From assembly GCA_949284985.1 (NCBI GenBank), contig CASDWY010000035.1, forward strand, positions 1-64,000: a stretch of 64,000 bases of DNA, written 5' to 3'. The notes under the pieces were generated by a model, which had not been told where the DNA came from, did not search any database, and was given only the letters and a program-made list of their open reading frames with translations. The position numbers and the translations under genes are program-made. Positions within the stretch are counted from its first letter, which is position 1. Every line of letters starts with the position of its first letter. Positions 1 to 8,323 of this stretch are shown here, piece after piece. The stretch comes from an uncultured bacterium. Its GTDB lineage: Bacteria > Cyanobacteriota > Vampirovibrionia > Gastranaerophilales > Gastranaerophilaceae.

Positions 1-831
1 ACTAAAATAGCTTTAACAGTTAAAAACTATACTGAATTTGTTAATAAAACAGATTTTAATAAAAAAAGATTTAGCCTAAAAAAAGCTGCATTTACTTTAG
101 CTGAAACTTTGATTACTCTAACAATTATCGGTGTTATTGCTGCTTTAACCATTCCTAATTTAATCTCTAGCTACCAAAAACATACCTACGTTGTCGGGCT
201 TAAAAAAGCATACTCTCAACTTCAAAATGCTGTTAAAATGATTCCTATTACTCAAGGCTGCCCTCCTGGGGATTTTGACTGTGCAGGGTGGAATGACGGT
301 TATCACTATGAAAATGGGAGTTGGGTTTACACTCCTGTAACAAACATTGAGGGGCAGGAGTTTAACGGAAACAGCGAAAATAAACGTTTATATCTTCTCT
401 CTAAACAATTTAAAATTAATAAACTGTGTTACTATGGCTCAACTGATAAAAGTTGCAAAAACGTTAGTAAGATCTATAGCCCTACACACATTAACAATTA
501 CTTTATAACTAATGACGGAACTATTTATGCCCAAAATTCATCTTGGGGCATTGATATAAATGGATTTAGAGGTCCTAATAAATTTGGCAGAGATCAATTT
601 AAATTCGAATTATATAACTTACGGATAGCAATGAGTTATAACTGGCCAGATAATATAGCACAAGACCTGGTTATTCCGATAGGTTCAAAATTATATGCTG
701 ATATATACAATGATCCAAACTATTATTGGAGAAACAACAACAAATGCACTACAGAAATGGTTAACAAAGAACATGATGAAACAAGGTACTGCACAGGGCG
801 AGTCCTGGAAGAAAATGCGATGAATTATTAA
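1..831 (+). CDS. Type IV prepilin-like (pseudopilin) protein, 5' end outside window
   Basis: The frame is open from base 1 with no ATG, GTG or TTG before a TTG at 109. That TTG lies inside the hydrophobic helix, so the real start is upstream of the window. The visible N-terminus has a basic leader (KKRFSLKK) followed by AFTLAE and the hydrophobic stretch TLITLTIIGVIAALTIPNLI, the class III (prepilin peptidase) signal with Glu at position +5 of the mature protein. The rest is a soluble domain of roughly 200 residues rich in aromatic residues, Asn and Gly, with several cysteines that could form disulfides. Such proteins are cleaved and N-methylated by PilD and either build pilus/pseudopilus fibres or are displayed on them. 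The leader is long, at least 29 residues. The family is clear; the specific role is not known. A hairpin terminator follows. Confidence 0.75.
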   Translation, partial: TKIALTVKNYTEFVNKTDFNKKRFSLKKAAFTLAETLITLTIIGVIAALTIPNLISSYQKHTYVVGLKKAYSQLQNAVKMIPITQGCPPGDFDCAGWNDGYHYENGSWVYTPVTNIEGQEFNGNSENKRLYLLSKQFKINKLCYYGSTDKSCKNVSKIYSPTHINNYFITNDGTIYAQNSSWGIDINGFRGPNKFGRDQFKFELYNLRIAMSYNWPDNIAQDLVIPIGSKLYADIYNDPNYYWRNNNKCTTEMVNKEHDETRYCTGRVLEENAMNY

Positions 832-856
832 ACTAAACCTAAACATTTTTAACAAT

Positions 857-886
857 AAAAAGCCGCCCAAAGGCGGCTTTTTATTT
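857..886. terminator. Rho-independent terminator, probably bidirectional
   Basis: An inverted repeat (AAAGCCGCC / GGCGGCTTT) with a very short loop is preceded by A's and followed by T's. It lies between the convergent prepilin-like gene and the PPi-phosphofructokinase gene and can serve both strands. It is the only convergent junction in the window with a visible terminator. Confidence 0.85.
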
Positions 887-896
887 TAAACAACAG

Positions 897-2573
897 CTAT
901 ACTTTTGCCAACTTTGCTTCTGTTTCGTGTTTTAATGTATGAGTAGTTATATCACATACACTTGACGGCCCAAAATATTGAATCGCGCCAGGGAACACAT
1001 AACTATCATTTATTGCCCAATCTTCACGATTATCCTGCAACTTTTTAAACACCGGACCATTTAAATCAACAAGAGCTTTTTGAATAACAGGTTTCATTTT
1101 TCCATGACGTTTTTCCATATTCATCATCATAGTAAGAGGTATCCCACCGGCAATCCACTCAGAAGCAGGTGCGGTAAGATTCCTAATAGATGAAAGATAC
1201 CCTGTTAACCCAAATTGCATTAGAGCATATGCGTTATAACCTAATGAATAACAATAATCCGCATCAAAGTTAGATGGGAATGCACATCTGCCCTCATAAC
1301 CAAAGAAATGAGCTTGAGCTGCAAATTTTCCACTATATTTACCAGCTTTTTTCATATCTGCAAGCTTTTCCTCAATCATAGCAATCAGCAATTTTTCAGT
1401 TTCAATTTTTGATACTTGAACATTTCCATGCGGATCTCTATCCATAAGAAGTTGAGATTTAATTAAAACCGGTAAAGATTTAAACACTTTCGCATTAGCC
1501 GGTTCAAGTGCTGCTTCTATGATAACAAACTTTTCGTCATCATTTTTAGCCGCTGCTAACTTTGACTCAATTTCAGCCATTGTATCATTCAAGTTAGCAA
1601 TCATAGCTTTCATTTCCGGTACGAACTCAATCAAACCTTCAGGAATTAAAGCAATTCCGAAATTCTTTCCTACTGCAGCACGCTTTGCTATAACAGAAGA
1701 CATATAATCTACAATCGTTTCCAACGACATTTGTTTTGCTTCAACTTCTTCAGAAATCATTGTAATATTTGGCTGAGTTTGCAATGCTACTTCCAAACCT
1801 ACGTGAGTTGCACTTCTTCCCATAAGTTTAATAAAGTGCCAATATTTCTTAGCAGAATTTGCATCTCTTTGAATATTTCCCACAAGCTCAGAATAAGTCT
1901 TGCAAGCAGTGTCAAATCCAAAAGAAATTTCTATTTGCTCATTCTTCAAATCGCCATCTATAGTTTTAGGACAACCAATAACTTGAATTCCGGCACCTTT
2001 CGATGCAAAAAACTCAGCTAACATACAAGCATTTGTATTTGAATCATCTCCACCGATAATTACTATACCATTAATTCCAAGCTTTTTGCAGTTTTCCCAA
2101 GATTTCATAAACTGTTCTTCGGTTTCAAGCTTAGTTCTACCAGAACCAATTATATCAAATCCACCGGTATTCCTATAATCGTTTATAATTTCATCTGTAA
2201 ACTCAATATATTCACCATCAATAATTCCAGAAGGTCCGCCTAAAAATCCATAAAGCTTATTCTCAGGATTTGCTTGTTTTATCGCATCATATAACCCGGC
2301 AATAACATTATGCCCACCGGGAGCTTGTCCACCAGAAAGAATTACACCTATGTTTCTTTTCTCTGAAATTACTTCTTCATCTGCCGCTTTAAACGTTACT
2401 GTAGGTCCTCCATAACAATTTGGAAAAAGTGATTTAATTTCTTCTTGATCTCTTACAGACTCTGTTGCTGTACCTTCTATCAAATCAAGACTCTTAATGC
2501 CTGCTTGAAGCGACTTTGGCAACTTCGGCTGATACTTTAGCCTTTCAATTTGTAACGGTGATAATGTTTTCAT
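897..2573 (-). CDS. pfp: Pyrophosphate-dependent 6-phosphofructokinase (long form)
   Basis: Catalyses the reversible phosphorylation of fructose 6-phosphate to fructose 1,6-bisphosphate using PPi instead of ATP, a cytoplasmic glycolysis/gluconeogenesis step. The 558-residue length matches the long PFP class rather than the ~320-residue ATP-PFK. Visible motifs are the phosphate-binding GGQAPGG (81-87), GGDDSNTN (174-181), where the second Asp in GGDD marks PPi use, and PKTIDGDL (202-209) around the catalytic Asp. The start ATG has a good ribosome site (GGGAG) about 8 nt upstream. The gene stands alone and converges on the prepilin gene. PPi-PFK is typical of anaerobic fermenters, which fits a gut organism. 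Confidence 0.93.
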   Translation of the reverse strand: MKTLSPLQIERLKYQPKLPKSLQAGIKSLDLIEGTATESVRDQEEIKSLFPNCYGGPTVTFKAADEEVISEKRNIGVILSGGQAPGGHNVIAGLYDAIKQANPENKLYGFLGGPSGIIDGEYIEFTDEIINDYRNTGGFDIIGSGRTKLETEEQFMKSWENCKKLGINGIVIIGGDDSNTNACMLAEFFASKGAGIQVIGCPKTIDGDLKNEQIEISFGFDTACKTYSELVGNIQRDANSAKKYWHFIKLMGRSATHVGLEVALQTQPNITMISEEVEAKQMSLETIVDYMSSVIAKRAAVGKNFGIALIPEGLIEFVPEMKAMIANLNDTMAEIESKLAAAKNDDEKFVIIEAALEPANAKVFKSLPVLIKSQLLMDRDPHGNVQVSKIETEKLLIAMIEEKLADMKKAGKYSGKFAAQAHFFGYEGRCAFPSNFDADYCYSLGYNAYALMQFGLTGYLSSIRNLTAPASEWIAGGIPLTMMMNMEKRHGKMKPVIQKALVDLNGPVFKKLQDNREDWAINDSYVFPGAIQYFGPSSVCDITTHTLKHETEAKLAKV

Positions 2574-2617
2574 AAAAAATCTCCCTTTTATTCAAAACCT
2601 TTGTTTTATTTTAACAT

Positions 2618-2646
2618 AAAAATTCGGGAAAACTTTCCCGAATTAA
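2618..2646 (-). terminator. Terminator of the glycosyltransferase-like gene
   Basis: Near-perfect inverted repeat (AATTCGGGAAA / TTTCCCGAATT). Read on the minus strand it is followed by a T-rich stretch, just downstream of the stop of the 520-residue gene and upstream of pfp. Confidence 0.75.
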
Positions 2647-2652
2647 TAAAAT

Positions 2653-4215
2653 TTAACTGTTTCTAAAGTCATTTAAATCAATTACTTTGCCTAATTCTCT
2701 CGGCACATAATCCTCGCATGTCGACCAAATAAGAGTCTCTACTGCTTCTTTAATTTGCGGATTCATCTTACATCTTAGACAATCACCTTTAACCATATTT
2801 GTCGAACCATCAATTTTGGATGTAAACAAACCGCAAGAATGACATATCTTTATTCTAAAACCTATTTGATCAAGCTTCTCAACTATATCACTCACTGCAT
2901 CATACATTCTTATTTGACTTGATGAGGTATATTTTTTCTTTTTGTATCGCAAAACTGCTCTCGCAAGCCCATCTTCAGAAACCAAATCTAAATAACAATG
3001 AAGATTATTCTTCCCATCAGTAACAATTGCATCTACTGTTAAAACATCTCTATTAACAAATGTTTTTTTGGGGCTGAATATTTTTGTAAAATGTTTATAA
3101 ACCTTACTCTTCTCAAAATTTTTGCACGTTCTGTAAAATGGAAAAAGTAAAAGATATTTTATCTCTGATTTATCAAGCTTTGAAATAAACAAAGATGCAA
3201 TAAAACTCGTCATCAATATTAGCGCAAAAGTTATTATTACTGAAAAATCAAAAAAGAAATAATAATTGTAAGAAAAAGCAATTAGACCCAAATAACTAAA
3301 AATCAAAAACCATATATTCGGCTTTACACTATGCAGTACAAACTCTGCAAATTGCGGTCTGGACTTGAAGAAAAGTCTAAAACAATGTCTTACCATATCA
3401 AATCTGTACAAAGGACGAGCTTTAGTATTTTTAAAATCTTTTATATCTAATTGCGTAATAAGATTTGGATTATAAATACAATTGAAACCGCTTTTAATAA
3501 GCAACGTTGTATACTTAAGTTCTGATTCTACGTCTTTAAAATCTACACATCTGATTTTTTCAATAACTTCTTGCTTTATAACGCAAGCATCTGAATTTAT
3601 TATCGCACTCAACCCCATAACACTTCTGGAAAGCATGTTAATTCTGTTCGAATAATTACTGTACGCCAATTTAATTTTAGACGATAAAGTATTTTTAGAA
3701 TCTATTAAATCAGTTCTTGCCACAATAACATCATTTTTAAACAATGCCTTATTAACATTTGATAAATAATCATAAGAAATCTTACGTTTAGCATCAAGAA
3801 AGGCAAAAGCATTTACATTTTGCAAAGAAACAAGTCTTTCCAAAAGCCAAGAAACTGCTTCATCCTTACCTACAGGCTGCCCGTCACCAAGACGCCAAAC
3901 CTTTGCCCCCCCAATAAATTCCAATTTATTTGACACTTCATCAGAACCATTATCAAGTATAATATGCGTTTGATAATTAGTTTTGGGATAATCTTGTTTA
4001 TTCATCATCTCTAAAAGCGATACAACATCACCTTTATTGTCACCGGCATATATAACCATAATAATGTTATTTTCATATGGCGGTTCAAAATATTTATGAC
4101 TTGCAGTTATCCTGCGAGATTTTGATGCAAAATAAACACTTATAGCATAATAAAGTGTATAAATTCCAACGTAAATACTAATTAAAATCAATAAAAATAT
4201 ACAAATATCAGTCAT
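2653..4215 (-). CDS. Membrane GT2-fold glycosyltransferase-like protein with C-terminal zinc ribbon
   Basis: 520 residues. An N-terminal membrane helix (about 4-26) is followed by a GT-A-like region (NIIMVIYAGDN, then HIILDNGSDE), a DAK motif where active GT2 enzymes have DXD, two or three membrane helices around residues 295-345, and a soluble C-terminal part. The last 70 residues contain a zinc ribbon with CHSC and CLRC pairs (Cys 458, 461, 479, 482). The QxxRW motif of processive cellulose synthase-like enzymes is not visible. It may be an inactive or divergent sugar-transfer protein with a regulatory or nucleic-acid/protein-binding zinc module. A -10-like TATAAT (minus strand, 4236-4241) and AAGGAAAAGAG precede the start. 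Function unknown; the fold call is moderately secure. Confidence 0.6.
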   Translation of the reverse strand: MTDICIFLLILISIYVGIYTLYYAISVYFASKSRRITASHKYFEPPYENNIIMVIYAGDNKGDVVSLLEMMNKQDYPKTNYQTHIILDNGSDEVSNKLEFIGGAKVWRLGDGQPVGKDEAVSWLLERLVSLQNVNAFAFLDAKRKISYDYLSNVNKALFKNDVIVARTDLIDSKNTLSSKIKLAYSNYSNRINMLSRSVMGLSAIINSDACVIKQEVIEKIRCVDFKDVESELKYTTLLIKSGFNCIYNPNLITQLDIKDFKNTKARPLYRFDMVRHCFRLFFKSRPQFAEFVLHSVKPNIWFLIFSYLGLIAFSYNYYFFFDFSVIITFALILMTSFIASLFISKLDKSEIKYLLLFPFYRTCKNFEKSKVYKHFTKIFSPKKTFVNRDVLTVDAIVTDGKNNLHCYLDLVSEDGLARAVLRYKKKKYTSSSQIRMYDAVSDIVEKLDQIGFRIKICHSCGLFTSKIDGSTNMVKGDCLRCKMNPQIKEAVETLIWSTCEDYVPRELGKVIDLNDFRNS

Positions 4216-4321
4216 AACTCTTTTCCTTAAGTACTATTATATGTGAAAAAAATTAAATTACCAGCATAAATTTTCATATACTGTAAACATATGATATTAG
4301 AGTAAAAAAGACATAAAGATT

Positions 4322-4350
4322 TTGACTTTTTTGGCTACTACGCCTAAAAT
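4322..4350 (+). promoter_or_regulatory. Sigma-70-type promoter of mlaE operon, leaderless arrangement
   Basis: TTGACT (4322-4327), 17-nt spacer, TAAAAT (4345-4350). The ATG of mlaE begins 6 nt after the -10 box, so transcription is expected to start at or within a base or two of the ATG. No ribosome-binding site can fit in the predicted leader. Confidence 0.65.
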
Positions 4351-4356
4351 AATCCT

Positions 4357-5166
4357 ATGACATTCATACAAGAATATTTTAAACAATCTGCAACATATCA
4401 AGCTCTAATACTAATTTCCAAACAGTTACAAGATTTTCTTGAAACACTTGGTGTTATGTCACAACACTTTTTAAGCGCTCTTTTTTTTGCATTAAAACTA
4501 GATATTTCAAGAAAAGATTTAATCAATCAATGTTCACGCTTTGCCGTAGACAGCCTACCTATTACCTTATCCATAGTTGGCATGACCTCGATTATTATTT
4601 CAATGCAAACTGCAGGAGAAATGGTTAAACAAGGAGCAGGCTCATACGTAGGAATGCTGAGTGCCTTAGTTATGATAAGAGAGCTCAGTGCTATAATGTC
4701 TGGCTTCGCCATAATATCCATGATAGGTTCTTCATTTGCCTCAGAACTGGCAACCATGCGTGTTACTGAACAGATTGACGCAATAAAAGTACTTAAGGTA
4801 AACCCCATAAAATATTTGTTTACCCCTAAAATGCTTGCCGGATTTATTATGATGCCAATAATAGTTATTGTCGCATCTTTTGTTGGAATCATCTGCGCTG
4901 GATTAGCCGCAAAAATTGTTGCAGACATAAGTTGGCTAAACTTTATAAACTCCGTATGGCAAGGACTCGTGCTAAAAGATTTAAATATTTGTCTTTTAAA
5001 ATCTGCTGTCTTTGGCGCAACAATAGCCCTTATAAGTTGTTCTTGCGGCTATATGGCAGCTGGCGGAGCCAAAGGCGTAGGACTGGCAACTACAAAAGCT
5101 GTTGTATGGTCCTTTATCGCAATTGTAGTCTGGGATTACATTTTTGCACTCGTGTTTTATTTTTAA
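4357..5166 (+). CDS. mlaE: MlaE-type ABC transporter permease
   Basis: Inner-membrane permease of an MCE-type (Mla/Yrb) phospholipid transporter. 269 residues, the usual length, with about five hydrophobic segments and the conserved core that includes GAGSYVGMLSALVMIRELSA and GSSFASELATMRVTEQIDA; the latter contains the conserved Glu loop of MlaE. It is first in an mlaE-mlaF-mlaD-lpxK operon; the gap to mlaF is 14 bp. In diderms the complex moves lipids between inner and outer membrane. mlaA, mlaB and mlaC are not in the window, so the complex may be the minimal EFD type seen in cyanobacteria and plastids (TGD system). Confidence 0.92.
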   Translation: MTFIQEYFKQSATYQALILISKQLQDFLETLGVMSQHFLSALFFALKLDISRKDLINQCSRFAVDSLPITLSIVGMTSIIISMQTAGEMVKQGAGSYVGMLSALVMIRELSAIMSGFAIISMIGSSFASELATMRVTEQIDAIKVLKVNPIKYLFTPKMLAGFIMMPIIVIVASFVGIICAGLAAKIVADISWLNFINSVWQGLVLKDLNICLLKSAVFGATIALISCSCGYMAAGGAKGVGLATTKAVVWSFIAIVVWDYIFALVFYF

Positions 5167-5180
5167 TAAGTAGGTCTAAA

Positions 5181-5909
5181 ATGAGCATTAAAATAGAAAA
5201 TTTAACAAAATCTTTCAAAAATAAAAAAGTTCTTAATAATATTTCTTTTGAAGTCGCAGATGGTGAAACCCTGGCAATAGTAGGATTTAGCGGCTCAGGT
5301 AAAAGTACCATTCTTAAATTAATATGTAATTTAATTCAACCCGATAGCGGTAAAATAATCGCCTCTAAAGGAGATATCGCAATGTCTTTTCAATATTCCG
5401 CTCTTTTTGATAGCTTAAATATTGAAGATAATATCTCTTTTGCTCTTCGCGAGAGAAAAGACTTGAGAAAAAAATTCTCAGAACAAGAAATCCAAGAAAA
5501 AGTCAGCCAAAAACTTAAAATGGTCGGACTTGAAGGCATAGAAAAAAACTTTCCTCACGAACTTTCTGGAGGAATGCAAAAACGAGTTAGCTTTGCTAGA
5601 GCAATAATTACAGATCCAACAATTATTCTTTACGATGAACCCACAGCCGGTCTGGATCCTGTTTCCTCAACAATTATTGAAAACTACATTGTTACACTTA
5701 AAAATGAACTTCATGCAACTTCTATCGTAGTAACACACCAAATGTCCACCATTTTGAGGACGGCAGACAAGGTTATTATGTTGTATGATGGAAACATAGT
5801 TTTTCAAGGTTCAAAAGATGAGTTTTTAAAGCAAGATAACCCTTACACAAAACAATTCATCACTGCAAGTACAGAAGGACCAATGAAAGTACAAGCAAAA
5901 TCAATATAA
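5181..5909 (+). CDS. mlaF: MlaF-type ABC transporter ATP-binding protein
   Basis: ATPase of the MCE lipid transporter. The start at 5181 (MSIKIENLTKSF) is chosen because ABC homology begins there; the open frame continues upstream inside mlaE but that part is not ABC-like. 242 residues. Walker A GFSGSGKST, signature LSGGMQKR, Walker B IILYDEP followed by the D-loop AGLDP, and the switch His in VVTHQM are all present, so it should be active. It sits between mlaE and mlaD with short spacers (14 and 16 bp). Confidence 0.93.
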   Translation: MSIKIENLTKSFKNKKVLNNISFEVADGETLAIVGFSGSGKSTILKLICNLIQPDSGKIIASKGDIAMSFQYSALFDSLNIEDNISFALRERKDLRKKFSEQEIQEKVSQKLKMVGLEGIEKNFPHELSGGMQKRVSFARAIITDPTIILYDEPTAGLDPVSSTIIENYIVTLKNELHATSIVVTHQMSTILRTADKVIMLYDGNIVFQGSKDEFLKQDNPYTKQFITASTEGPMKVQAKSI

Positions 5910-5925
5910 GTAAAGAGAGTAAAAA

Positions 5926-7287
5926 ATGAAAATTTCTTCATCATTTAAAGTAGGATTATTAACTTTAGTATCAATAATTATCATGATCTTTGCTGTTATG
6001 TGGATAAAAGGTCGTGCACTCTCCTCCGGAGAAAGAATAACCGTAAATTTTAAAGATGTAAATGGGCTACGAGCAGGCTCAGGAGTCCAAATGATGGGCT
6101 TTAGAGTCGGTCAAGTTGAAGAAATTACGCCCATTATGCAAGGAGAAAACAGCTATGTCAAGGTAAAATTTGTTATAATTGAGCCCAATATTACAATACC
6201 TAATGCATCAGAAATTTCTATTCAACAGTCAGGCTTAATCGGGGAACAATTCTTGGAAATTATGCCCCCCAGAATTAGAACTATCTATCTGCCTGTTTTA
6301 AAACACGCTAAAGCACTAAAAATAGGCGATAAAACTGAAATGCTCTTAAGTAACGAAATGTATGATATTGGTGTAATTAAAGGAATTGAAATTATTCCAA
6401 CTGAATCGCTCTCAATTTTAAAACGAGAAAAAATCAATACAGAATACGCTTATAAAGTTTCATATATCGTAACAATGCCGGGACTTATACTTCCTGAAAA
6501 AATTCAAGGTACCATTGTTTCACAAGGAAAAACAACAAAATTAAAGCTTTATCCGGAATCTGACATAAAACTTTTGCTCCCAAAAACTGATTCAAAATAT
6601 ACAGTAATCGAACCAATGAGACTTTCTGATTTTATGGAGCTACAATACAGATCTGCAGAAGCACTTACAGAAACAAACCAAAGAATAAGTACTATCTTGT
6701 CCGACGAAGTTATTCATGATTTGCAAAATACTGCTAAAAACTTAGAAGATTTAACTGTCCAAGCAAAAAGTACATTTGAAAAAGCAGAAATGCTAATTGA
6801 AACCTCCAGAAAAGAAATTGAAATTACAATGACCTCTGTAAATAAACTTACAGACAAAGTTATTGTTATGACTGATAACATAAACAATATTGTCGGAGAT
6901 GAAAATTTCAAAGAACAAATTATGAATACAACAGCCCATGTTGAAAAATTATCTAAAAATTTAAATAACATACTTGAAGATCCAAAAACAAAAGAAACTT
7001 TAGATAATATAAATGCAATTTCACAAAACGTCAATGACATATCAGCCTTTGTTAATAGCATGTCACAAGACAAAGCACTTAAACAAAAGCTTACAAACAC
7101 TGTTGACAACTTCAATAATGCGCTTGTTCAACTAAACACAACTCTTTCTACTGTCAATACCATTACAGAAGGAGATAAGACTAAGATTAAAGACACTATT
7201 GATGATGCATACGAAACAACAAAAAATCTTAAAAAATTCTCTGAAAAACTTAACAAGCACTTCTTGATTTTTAGACTTTTATTCTAA
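5926..7287 (+). CDS. mlaD: MlaD-type MCE-domain substrate-binding protein
   Basis: 453 residues. One N-terminal membrane anchor (about 8-28, FKVGLLTLVSIIIMIFAVMW) is followed by an MCE domain (about 36-120) with FKDVNGLRAGSGVQMMGFRV and SGLIGEQFLEI, typical of MlaD/YrbD lipid-tunnel subunits. The C-terminal 240 residues are long helical/coiled-coil sequence (roughly 240-440), much longer than E. coli MlaD and closer to cyanobacterial/plastid TGD2-type or mycobacterial MCE proteins, whose helices extend the lipid tunnel across the periplasm. RBS AAGAGAG lies just upstream. Third gene of the mla operon; lpxK follows after 4 bp. Confidence 0.9.
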   Translation: MKISSSFKVGLLTLVSIIIMIFAVMWIKGRALSSGERITVNFKDVNGLRAGSGVQMMGFRVGQVEEITPIMQGENSYVKVKFVIIEPNITIPNASEISIQQSGLIGEQFLEIMPPRIRTIYLPVLKHAKALKIGDKTEMLLSNEMYDIGVIKGIEIIPTESLSILKREKINTEYAYKVSYIVTMPGLILPEKIQGTIVSQGKTTKLKLYPESDIKLLLPKTDSKYTVIEPMRLSDFMELQYRSAEALTETNQRISTILSDEVIHDLQNTAKNLEDLTVQAKSTFEKAEMLIETSRKEIEITMTSVNKLTDKVIVMTDNINNIVGDENFKEQIMNTTAHVEKLSKNLNNILEDPKTKETLDNINAISQNVNDISAFVNSMSQDKALKQKLTNTVDNFNNALVQLNTTLSTVNTITEGDKTKIKDTIDDAYETTKNLKKFSEKLNKHFLIFRLLF

Positions 7288-7291
7288 GAAA

Positions 7292-8323
7292 ATGAAAACA
7301 TTTTTTACAAAAATTCACTACAAAAAAAACCTTGACATACTTGAAATATTGCTGGTAACAAGCTTGTTACCGGCATCTTTTGCATACTTAATCATAAGCA
7401 ATTTAAGAACTTTTTTATATAAAAATAAAATTTTAAAATCATATAAGCCCAAAGCTTTCACCATCTCTGTAGGTAACATCACAACAGGCGGTACAGGCAA
7501 AACACCAATTACCGCTGCAATAGCAAATTACTTAACACAAAATGGTTACAAAGTTGCTATCCTTTCTCGTGGTTATGGTTCAAAACTTAACTCTAAACAA
7601 GTCAATATCATTTCTGATGGAAAAACAATATACTATGATGCCCAAACAGGCGGAGATGAGCCTGTTTGGCTCGCTGAAAATTGCCCTAAAACTATCGTTT
7701 TAACCTCCTCAAATCGAGTTAAAATAGCCAAATACGCACAAGAAATTTTTAACTGCAACGCACTTATCCTTGATGACGGATTTCAACATTTAAAACTTGA
7801 ACGCGATATAAATATAATAGTTGTAGATAGCGTAAAGCAATTCGGAAACAAACACGTTCTACCTGCAGGTCCGCTTAGAGAATCTATTAAAAACATCTCT
7901 CGAGCAAATAAAATTGTAGTAGTAAATAAAGGAAATATTGAAAAAATTGATAACTTAAATCTGCAAAACTACTTAATTTGTAATCTTACTACAGATTTTA
8001 TATACGAAATACACTCAAATTTAGAACTTAATCATAAAGACAAAACAGCTCTTGCCTTCAGCGCAATTGGGCAACCTCAACAATTCTATAAACTAATTAA
8101 AGAATATGGATTAAATCTGATAAAAACCATTGATTTTGCAGACCACCACTCATACTGCATTGAAGATTTAAACAAAATCAAAGCTATAGCCAAAGAAATA
8201 GGTGCAGAAATACTTATTACTACAGAAAAAGACGCTGTAAAAATTAAACACCTGGATAATTCAAATATTTACGCGCTTAAACTTAAATCAACACTGGATA
8301 TTAAAGAACTATTAAATCTTTAA
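7292..8323 (+). CDS. lpxK: Tetraacyldisaccharide 4'-kinase
   Basis: Phosphorylates the 4' position of the lipid A disaccharide precursor at the inner membrane. 343 residues with an N-terminal membrane-associated helix and the P-loop GGTGKTP in the LpxK signature GNITTGGTGKTP. SRGYGS, DDGFQH and DHHSY, further conserved LpxK segments, are visible. Its presence implies lipid A-type lipopolysaccharide. It ends the mla operon, linking phospholipid and LPS traffic. Its TAA overlaps the stop codon of the convergent gene (shared TTAA at 8320-8323). Confidence 0.93.
   Translation: MKTFFTKIHYKKNLDILEILLVTSLLPASFAYLIISNLRTFLYKNKILKSYKPKAFTISVGNITTGGTGKTPITAAIANYLTQNGYKVAILSRGYGSKLNSKQVNIISDGKTIYYDAQTGGDEPVWLAENCPKTIVLTSSNRVKIAKYAQEIFNCNALILDDGFQHLKLERDINIIVVDSVKQFGNKHVLPAGPLRESIKNISRANKIVVVNKGNIEKIDNLNLQNYLICNLTTDFIYEIHSNLELNHKDKTALAFSAIGQPQQFYKLIKEYGLNLIKTIDFADHHSYCIEDLNKIKAIAKEIGAEILITTEKDAVKIKHLDNSNIYALKLKSTLDIKELLNL

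Noticed and set aside
4527-4928. 133-residue antisense frame over mlaE
   Set aside because: Shadow of a conserved membrane protein gene; no start signals.
4932-5180. N-terminal extension of mlaF inside mlaE
   Set aside because: The extra residues are basic and not ABC-like; they overlap the conserved MlaE frame. Homology starts at 5181.
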